Positions 6,490-10,785 of a stretch of DNA of 10,785 bases are shown here, in pieces (positions within the stretch are counted from its first letter, which is position 1; each line of letters starts with the position of its first letter). A program made the translations under genes and the position numbers. Under the pieces are notes generated by a model. It made no database searches. It saw only the letters and a program-made list of their open reading frames with translations, and was not told the DNA's origin. This DNA comes from Rhodospirillales bacterium (GTDB lineage: Bacteria; Pseudomonadota; Alphaproteobacteria; Acetobacterales; Acetobacteraceae): positions 1 through 10,785 of the forward strand of contig JANXSA010000709.1 in NCBI GenBank assembly GCA_025352915.1, written 5' to 3'.

Positions 6490-7374
6490 ATGGAAAATCG
6501 CCCCCATTTCAAGACGCTTTGGCTCGGCGTGCTGCTGGTGCTGCCGCAGCTGCTGCTGGTGCTGACATTCTTCTACTGGCCGACCGGTGCCGCGCTGTTC
6601 TGGGCCTTCACGCTGGAACAGCCCTGGGGCGGCGGCAGCCAGTTCGTCGGCCTCGACAATTTCAGTAACATCTTCACCGACAGGTTCTACTGGGAGTCGG
6701 TTCTGCGCAGCTTGGTGTTCGGGGTCGGGGCCTCGGCGCTGGCGATGGGTATCGCCTTGGTGCTTGCGCTGTTCTGCGATCGTCAGCTGCGCGGCTATGC
6801 CTATTACCGCACTGCGTTGGTGTGGCCGTTCGCGGTGGCCGCACCGGCGGCGGCGGTGGCGTTCCGCTATATCTTCGCCCCCGAGGCCGGTGTCTTCGCG
6901 GCGCTCAATCAACTCTATCCCAATCTGTGGAATCCGGCGACCAACGGCGACCATGCGATGATCATGATCATCATCGCCTATTCGTGGAAATACGTAGCCT
7001 ACAACTTCATCTTCTTCCTGGCGGGGCTGCAGGCGATTCCGCGCTCCCTGGTCGAGGCAGGGGCGATGGACGGCGCCGGCGTGCTGCGCCGCATGCGCGA
7101 TATCCAGTTGCCGCTGCTGACGCCGACCTTCTTCTTCCTGCTGGTGATCAACCTGACCGACAGTTTTGTCGACAGCTTCGGCATCGTGGACATCACCACC
7201 GAGGGTGGCCCGTCGAAAGCGACGACGCTGATGGTCTACAAAATCTACTTCGACGGGTTCAAAGGCCTCGATTACTCCGGCGCGGCCGCCCAGTCGATCG
7301 TGCTGATGGTGCTGGTGATGACGCTCACTGTCGTCCAGTTCCGCTACATCGAGCGCAGGATTCACTATAAATGA
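6490..7374 (+). CDS. ugpA: sn-glycerol-3-phosphate ABC transporter permease UgpA
   Basis: A 294-residue inner-membrane permease, nearly the length of E. coli UgpA. Several hydrophobic segments are seen, starting with W-L-G-V-L-L-V-L-P-Q-L-L-L-V-L just after the start. The cytoplasmic E-A-A-type loop that docks on the ATPase reads L-V-E-A-G-A-M-D-G-A-G then I-Q-L-P-L-L-T-P, followed by S-F-G-I-V-D-I-T-T-E-G-G-P, characteristic of UgpA. The ATG at 6490 is preferred over the longer TTG at 6448, because the extra 14 residues are encoded mostly by the intercistronic hairpin and the ATG begins the family-like M-E-N-R-P. No ribosome site is obvious; the hairpin sits where one would be, so translation may depend on ugpB. 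The stop TGA overlaps an ATG at 7371. Confidence 0.93.
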   Translation: MENRPHFKTLWLGVLLVLPQLLLVLTFFYWPTGAALFWAFTLEQPWGGGSQFVGLDNFSNIFTDRFYWESVLRSLVFGVGASALAMGIALVLALFCDRQLRGYAYYRTALVWPFAVAAPAAAVAFRYIFAPEAGVFAALNQLYPNLWNPATNGDHAMIMIIIAYSWKYVAYNFIFFLAGLQAIPRSLVEAGAMDGAGVLRRMRDIQLPLLTPTFFFLLVINLTDSFVDSFGIVDITTEGGPSKATTLMVYKIYFDGFKGLDYSGAAAQSIVLMVLVMTLTVVQFRYIERRIHYK

Positions 7375-7400
7375 TTGCCCGTCATGATTGCCCGCCATGA
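7371..7400 (+). CDS. Possible 9-codon relay ORF between ugpA and ugpE
   Basis: The reading frame MIARHDCPP begins at an ATG overlapping the ugpA stop (ATGA) and ends with a TGA overlapping the ugpE ATG (again ATGA). AGGA at 7357-7360 is 10 bases from this ATG but 36 from the ugpE start, so ribosomes may start here and restart at ugpE. No conserved peptide is implied; this would be a translational relay if real. Confidence 0.3.
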   Translation: MIARHDCPP

Positions 7401-7403
7401 TTG
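7371..7403 (+). repeat. 13-bp tandem triplication at the ugpA/ugpE junction
   Basis: ATGATTGCCCGTC (7371-7383), ATGATTGCCCGCC (7384-7396) and a third partial ATGATTG (7397-7403) are head to tail. Each begins with an ATG; since 13 is not a multiple of 3, the ATGs fall in three different frames and only the third opens ugpE. The first overlaps the ugpA stop as ATGA. Confidence 0.9.
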
Positions 7404-8326
7404 AACGCACGCCGGTCCTGAACATTGCCACCCACGCAATCCTGGTGGTCGGGCTGTTGATCGCCTTCCTGCCGATGTGGCTGGTGTTCGTCGCTGCAAC
7501 CCTGACCATCGAGCAGATCAACAACCCGCCGATCAGCCTGTTGCCGGGCAGCGAGCTGATCGCCAACCTCACCGCCGCTTGGAACCGCGCGCAGCTCGGC
7601 TCGAAGATGCTGAACTCGCTGTTCGTGGCGTTGCTGGTGGCATCTGGCAAGATCGCGATCGCCTCGCTGACGGCGTTCGCCATCGTGTTCTTCCGCTTTC
7701 CCGGCCGCATGGTGGTGTTCTGGATGATCTTCGTCACCCTGATGCTGCCGCTGGAGGTGCGCATCGTGCCGACTTATGCGGTGGCGGCCAATGCGCTGGC
7801 GCCGGCACAGGCGGTGCTGGAGGTGGTCGGGATCGCCTGGCTGTGGCAGGTGTTGACCGGGGTCAAGCTGGCGCTCGAGTGGAACCTGTTGAATTCCTAT
7901 ACCGGCCTGGTGCTGCCGCTGGTCGCCACCGCCACCGGCACGTTTCTGTTTCGCCAGTTCTACATGACCATCCCCGCCGAGATTGTCGAGGCGGCACGCA
8001 TGGATGGCGCCCGCCCGCTGCGCTTTTTGCGCGACATGCTGATCCCGTTGAGCAAGACCAACATGGCGGCCTTGTTTACCATCATGTTCATCTATGCCTG
8101 GAACCAGTACCTGTGGCCGATCCTGGTCACCACCGATCGCGCCAATTACGGCACCGCGGTGATGGAGCTGAAGCGGCTGATCCCGACATCGGCCTCGACC
8201 GGGGGCGGCACCCCGGATTGGAACGTGGCGATGGCCGGGTGCCTGATCGTGATGCTGCCGCCGCTCGTCGTCGTGGCCCTGATGCAGCGCTATTTCGTGC
8301 GCGGCCTCATCGGCGCCGACAAGTAA
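7397..8326 (+). CDS. ugpE: sn-glycerol-3-phosphate ABC transporter permease UgpE
   Basis: A 309-residue inner-membrane permease, partner of UgpA. It follows E. coli UgpE closely: the M-I-E start, F-V-A-A-T-L, F-A-I-V-F-F-R-F-P, F-V-T-L-M-L-P-L-E-V-R-I, the docking loop E-I-V-E-A-A-R-M-D-G-A-R-P then P-L-S-K-T-N, W-N-Q-Y-L-W-P and the C-terminal M-Q-R-Y-F-V-R-G-L. It is about 28 residues longer than E. coli UgpE (281). The excess lies in one place, after P-T-Y-A-V-A-A-N and before L-N-S-Y-T-G-L, as a hydrophobic segment containing V-V-G-I-A-W-L-W-Q-V-L. The ATG at 7397 is chosen because it starts the family-like M-I-E; the longer TTG at 7388 lies in the repeat. It has no own ribosome site and is probably coupled to ugpA through the short overlapping frame. 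Confidence 0.93.
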   Translation: MIERTPVLNIATHAILVVGLLIAFLPMWLVFVAATLTIEQINNPPISLLPGSELIANLTAAWNRAQLGSKMLNSLFVALLVASGKIAIASLTAFAIVFFRFPGRMVVFWMIFVTLMLPLEVRIVPTYAVAANALAPAQAVLEVVGIAWLWQVLTGVKLALEWNLLNSYTGLVLPLVATATGTFLFRQFYMTIPAEIVEAARMDGARPLRFLRDMLIPLSKTNMAALFTIMFIYAWNQYLWPILVTTDRANYGTAVMELKRLIPTSASTGGGTPDWNVAMAGCLIVMLPPLVVVALMQRYFVRGLIGADK

Positions 8327-8350
8327 ACCGCAACAAAGAGACTGCAAAAA

Positions 8351-9502
8351 ATGGCCGAGATCGCAATCCGCCAGGTGCGCAAGAGCTATGGCCGCACCGA
8401 GGTGGTGCATGGCGTGGACCTAGATATCGGCAACGGCGAGTTCGTCGTCATCCTCGGCCCGTCGGGCTGCGGCAAATCGACGCTGTTGCGGATGATCGCG
8501 GGGCTGGAGGACATCACCGCCGGCGAAATCGCCATCGACGGCGCGCGGGTCAACGAACGCGAACCGCGCGAGCGCGGCTGCGCGATGGTGTTCCAGAACT
8601 ATGCGCTGTATCCGCACATGAACGTGGCGGACAATATAGGCTATGCGCTGAAGGTGGCCGGGGTTGCCAAGGCCGAGCGGGCACGCCGCGTGGCGGTGGT
8701 GGCGGCGACGGTGGGATTGGACGGCTTCCTGGACCGGCGGCCGGGACAGTTGTCGGGCGGTCAGCGCCAGCGTGTGGCCATGGCGCGGGCGATGATCCGC
8801 GAGCCGAAGGTGTTCCTGTTCGACGAGCCGCTGTCGAACCTGGACGCCAAGCTGCGAGTGCAGATGCGCATCGAGATCCGCCGCCTGCATCGCCGCCTGG
8901 CCACCACCTCGGTCTTTGTCACCCATGACCAGGTGGAGGCGATGACGCTGGCGGACCGGATGGTGGTGATGAATGCTGGTCATATCGAGCAGATCGGCGC
9001 GCCGGCCGAGATCTACCATCGGCCGGCCACCCGCTTTGTTGCCAGCTTCATCGGGATGCCGCCGATGAACCTGCTGCCCGCGCGTGCGACGGCCCCCGGC
9101 GTGGTCGCGCTGGCTTCCGGCGCCCGGCTGATGCTGCCGCCGGGTTGGGTGATGACGGGCGGCGATGTGGAAGTCGGCATCCGTCCCGAGGATGTGCTCG
9201 TTGATGCAGAATCGGGCGACGGCAACCGCCTCCCGTTCACGGTTGAGTTCATTGAAGAACTGGGCGCCGGGCGCCTCGCGCATGGCACGCTGGAGGGTAT
9301 CGACTTCATCGTCCAACTCCCGGCCGGGGCCAGTATGACCGCGGGGGAGACCCATGTCCTGACCCTGGGGTCCAACGCACTGCATCTCTTCGATGCCGGG
9401 ACGAGCCGGCGCTGCCGCTTTGACGCCGCAAGTCCAATGGCTGGCGTCATGCAGGTGCCGGTTGTTGGGCTCGAACACTCCGTGCAGGCATCCAGCGCCT
9501 AG
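8351..9502 (+). CDS. ugpC: sn-glycerol-3-phosphate ABC transporter ATP-binding protein UgpC
   Basis: A 383-residue MalK/UgpC-type ATPase powering UgpAE. Motifs: Walker [10 protein letters not shown] (36-44), Q-loop Q82 in [11 protein letters not shown], signature L-S-G-G-Q (134-138), Walker B V-F-L-F-D-E (154-159), S-N-L-D (162-165) and switch H192 in V-T-H-D-Q. A C-terminal TOBE-type regulatory domain follows (G-I-R-P-E-D-V). E. coli UgpC is 356 residues; here about 29 residues follow [12 protein letters not shown], where relatives tend to end, and they resemble nothing known to me. The ATG at 8351 is 24 bases after ugpE, with a weak AGAG site. It is the last gene of ugpBAEC. Related ATPases can serve several sugar importers, but the gene order makes UgpC clear. 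Confidence 0.94.
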   Translation: MAEIAIRQVRKSYGRTEVVHGVDLDIGNGEFVVILGPSGCGKSTLLRMIAGLEDITAGEIAIDGARVNEREPRERGCAMVFQNYALYPHMNVADNIGYALKVAGVAKAERARRVAVVAATVGLDGFLDRRPGQLSGGQRQRVAMARAMIREPKVFLFDEPLSNLDAKLRVQMRIEIRRLHRRLATTSVFVTHDQVEAMTLADRMVVMNAGHIEQIGAPAEIYHRPATRFVASFIGMPPMNLLPARATAPGVVALASGARLMLPPGWVMTGGDVEVGIRPEDVLVDAESGDGNRLPFTVEFIEELGAGRLAHGTLEGIDFIVQLPAGASMTAGETHVLTLGSNALHLFDAGTSRRCRFDAASPMAGVMQVPVVGLEHSVQASSA

Positions 9503-9567
9503 TCAGCTCGACGGCCGGCGCCGATCTACCAGCGATGCGCGGTAGTCGCTACCGGCACGTCGCTGAA

Positions 9568-9596
9568 CCGAACACCCGCGATGCACCGATGTTCGG
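9568..9596. other. Inverted repeat in the convergent ugpC / phosphoesterase gap
   Basis: CCGAACA (9568-9574) pairs perfectly with TGTTCGG (9590-9596) across a 15-base loop. A second small stem, CGGTAG/CTACCG (9540-9545 and 9549-9554), lies just before it. Both sit between the convergent stops of ugpC (9502) and the phosphoesterase (9636). No T-run follows on either strand, so they are at best weak bidirectional terminators. Confidence 0.3.
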
Positions 9597-9635
9597 CCCT
9601 GGGCGCCGCTTCCACCGGAAGATCAGCGTTCCCGA

Positions 9636-10529
9636 TCAGGAGCCTATCGCCAAAGCAGCTCGCCGCGCCTCACCAAACGGTGCCAGCTGCGTCATCCACC
9701 GCCGTCCGGCCGCCGTGGCATCGATGCGCACGGTGAAGGGATCGTTGCCCAGGACCCGCCAATCAATCGCTCCGCCTTGCGCGGGATCGGCCAATTCCAG
9801 CAGCGCCCACGCGGCCGCCGGCCCCGGACGGGTGGTAAAACTCTCGGTCAACGACTGCAGTGTCAGGTGCGGGATGCCGTCGACCGTCGTCAACGTATTC
9901 CAATGCACATGCCCCGCCACGCACAGCACAGGAACGCGCGCCATGCGCAGCACGGCTCGCGCCCGGTCTGCCGCGGGATAGGTCGAAAGCTGCGGATTGT
10001 GCTCGAAATAGTAGTTGCTGGTCTGCGAATGCCCGGATAACGGCACGTGGCTCATGATCGCCAACGGCCTATCGGCCTCGCGCACCACACCGGCAAGCCA
10101 AAGCAGATCGGGCTCGGCCAACACGAAACCGTGCATACCATCGCGCGCCGGTCGCCGGATGCGGCTGTCGGCGCGCCACAGCACCAGGCGCCAACCGCCA
10201 ACGTCGACCGTCATGTTGTCGAGCGGCTGACCCAGCACGGCCTCGTTGTCGGCGACATCGAGGTGATCGCGATCATGGTTGCCGCAGAGATGAAAGCGTG
10301 GGACGGAAATTGCGCTGAATGCCTCTGCCACATCGCGTTCCAGAACCAGGTCGCGATCGCGATCCAGGTCGGAGATGCGGTCCCCGAGATCGACCACCGC
10401 ATCGGGCCGCGCCTCGGCCACAAATCGGGAGAACTCCGCCATCAACGGCAGGGCGGCGCTGCCCAATTTGGTGCCATGGTCGGCCCCGTGGTGGATGTCC
10501 GCCACCACGGCGATGCGAAGGGCGGGCAT
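9636..10529 (-). CDS. Calcineurin-like phosphoesterase (CpdA/GpdQ-type class III phosphodiesterase family)
   Basis: A 297-residue cytoplasmic metallophosphoesterase with no signal peptide. The binuclear metal site is readable: D-I-H (11-13), G-D at 49-50, G-N-H-D (83-86), H161 in S-H-V-P-L-S-G-H and G-H-V-H-W (206-210). This order fits the CpdA/GpdQ-type class III group, whose members cleave cyclic nucleotides or glycerophosphodiesters. The chain is somewhat longer than CpdA. The ATG at 10529 shares its A with the stop of the upstream solute-binding-protein gene (TGATG), so translation is probably coupled and the two share an operon. Opposite ugpBAEC, a glycerophosphodiester substrate is tempting, but the operon partner points instead to something imported by a family 5 transporter. 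The substrate is unassigned. Confidence 0.82.
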   Translation of the reverse strand: MPALRIAVVADIHHGADHGTKLGSAALPLMAEFSRFVAEARPDAVVDLGDRISDLDRDRDLVLERDVAEAFSAISVPRFHLCGNHDRDHLDVADNEAVLGQPLDNMTVDVGGWRLVLWRADSRIRRPARDGMHGFVLAEPDLLWLAGVVREADRPLAIMSHVPLSGHSQTSNYYFEHNPQLSTYPAADRARAVLRMARVPVLCVAGHVHWNTLTTVDGIPHLTLQSLTESFTTRPGPAAAWALLELADPAQGGAIDWRVLGNDPFTVRIDATAAGRRWMTQLAPFGEARRAALAIGS

Positions 10530-10785
10530 CAGTTCGCGCCGAGCAGCAGCTTGCCGGCGCGGAAGTCGAGCACATAGGGGATGTGGCCCGGCAGCGGTTT
10601 CCAGGTCACGCCGCGGCGCAGGCCGTAGGACTCAAACGGCTGGTACAGCGGCAGCACCGGCGGGTTCGCCTTGATCCAGCCCATCAGCTCGGCATAGGCC
10701 TGCTTACGCTCGGCCAGGTCGGTGGAGAAGCGGAAGCGCTCCCACATCGCCCCATAGGCGGCATCCGGCTTGAAGCGGCCTTCGG
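10529..10785 (-). CDS. ABC transporter substrate-binding protein, family 5 (DppA/OppA-like), C-terminal part (runs off right edge)
   Basis: The last 85 residues of a periplasmic solute-binding protein are visible; the rest, including any signal peptide, lies beyond the window. The segment D-L-A-E-R-K-Q-A-Y-A-E-L-M-G-W-I-K then P-V-L-P-L-Y-Q-P-F-E and G-V-T-W-K-P matches the C-terminal lobe of family 5 peptide/nickel-type binding proteins, in which a helix with A-E-R-K is followed by P-x-x-P-L-Y. These capture di/oligopeptides, glutathione, opines or other solutes for an ABC importer. No permease or ATPase follows; the next gene is a phosphoesterase coupled by TGATG. Other transporter genes, if any, would lie upstream, outside the window. 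The ligand cannot be told from this fragment. Confidence 0.8.
   Translation of the reverse strand, partial: EGRFKPDAAYGAMWERFRFSTDLAERKQAYAELMGWIKANPPVLPLYQPFESYGLRRGVTWKPLPGHIPYVLDFRAGKLLLGAN

Noticed and set aside
5539..7764. A 741-codon open frame on the minus strand opposite ugpB/ugpA/ugpE
   Set aside because: It is low-complexity, rich in H, R, Q and D, with no family resemblance; it is a high-GC antisense shadow of clear ugp genes.
7382..9478. Long minus-strand frames opposite ugpE and ugpC and a 483-codon plus frame (7477-8928)
   Set aside because: All lie fully over well-supported ugpE/ugpC and have shadow-type composition without motifs.

Overview
The window is high-GC bacterial DNA (about two thirds G+C). 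Gene content and protein style suggest an alphaproteobacterium, probably Rhodospirillales/Acetobacteraceae-like. That placement is inference; no rRNA or tRNA is present to anchor it. No CRISPR array, integrase or insertion sequence was seen.

Layout, left to right. (1) 1-877, minus strand: the N-terminal part of a Tat-exported PhoX-type phosphatase, cut by the window edge, with a Pho-box-like site behind its start. (2) 1073-1438, plus strand: a decayed remnant of an FAD-dependent oxidoreductase carrying a 12-bp tandem repeat. (3) 1417-3923, minus strand: a tight three-gene operon made of a PlcP-like metallophosphoesterase, a GT4 glycosyltransferase (Agt-like) and a small PmtA-like SAM methyltransferase. 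(4) 4118-4999, plus strand: a divergent diacylglycerol/lipid kinase. (5) 5104-9502, plus strand: ugpB-ugpA-ugpE-ugpC, a complete ABC importer for sn-glycerol-3-phosphate and its diesters. It is preceded by four 11-bp-phased Pho-box units, has a strong hairpin after ugpB and has an unusual 13-bp triplication at the ugpA/ugpE junction. (6) 9636-10785, minus strand: a calcineurin-like phosphoesterase translationally coupled to the 3' end of a family 5 (oligopeptide-type) solute-binding protein gene that runs off the right edge.

Taken together, most of the window reads as a phosphate-starvation island. PhoX would take phosphate from extracellular esters and Ugp would import glycerol-phosphate. 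PlcP would remove phosphate-bearing head groups from membrane phospholipids, leaving diacylglycerol. The glycosyltransferase would turn that diacylglycerol into phosphorus-free glycolipid, and the kinase could return it to phosphatidic acid. PlcP-Agt remodelling is known from Sinorhizobium, Agrobacterium and marine bacteria. The less expected parts are the methyltransferase as third operon member, the lipid kinase placed divergently, and the joint placement with phoX and ugp under similar Pho-box-like sites. The regulatory reading is by eye and untested.
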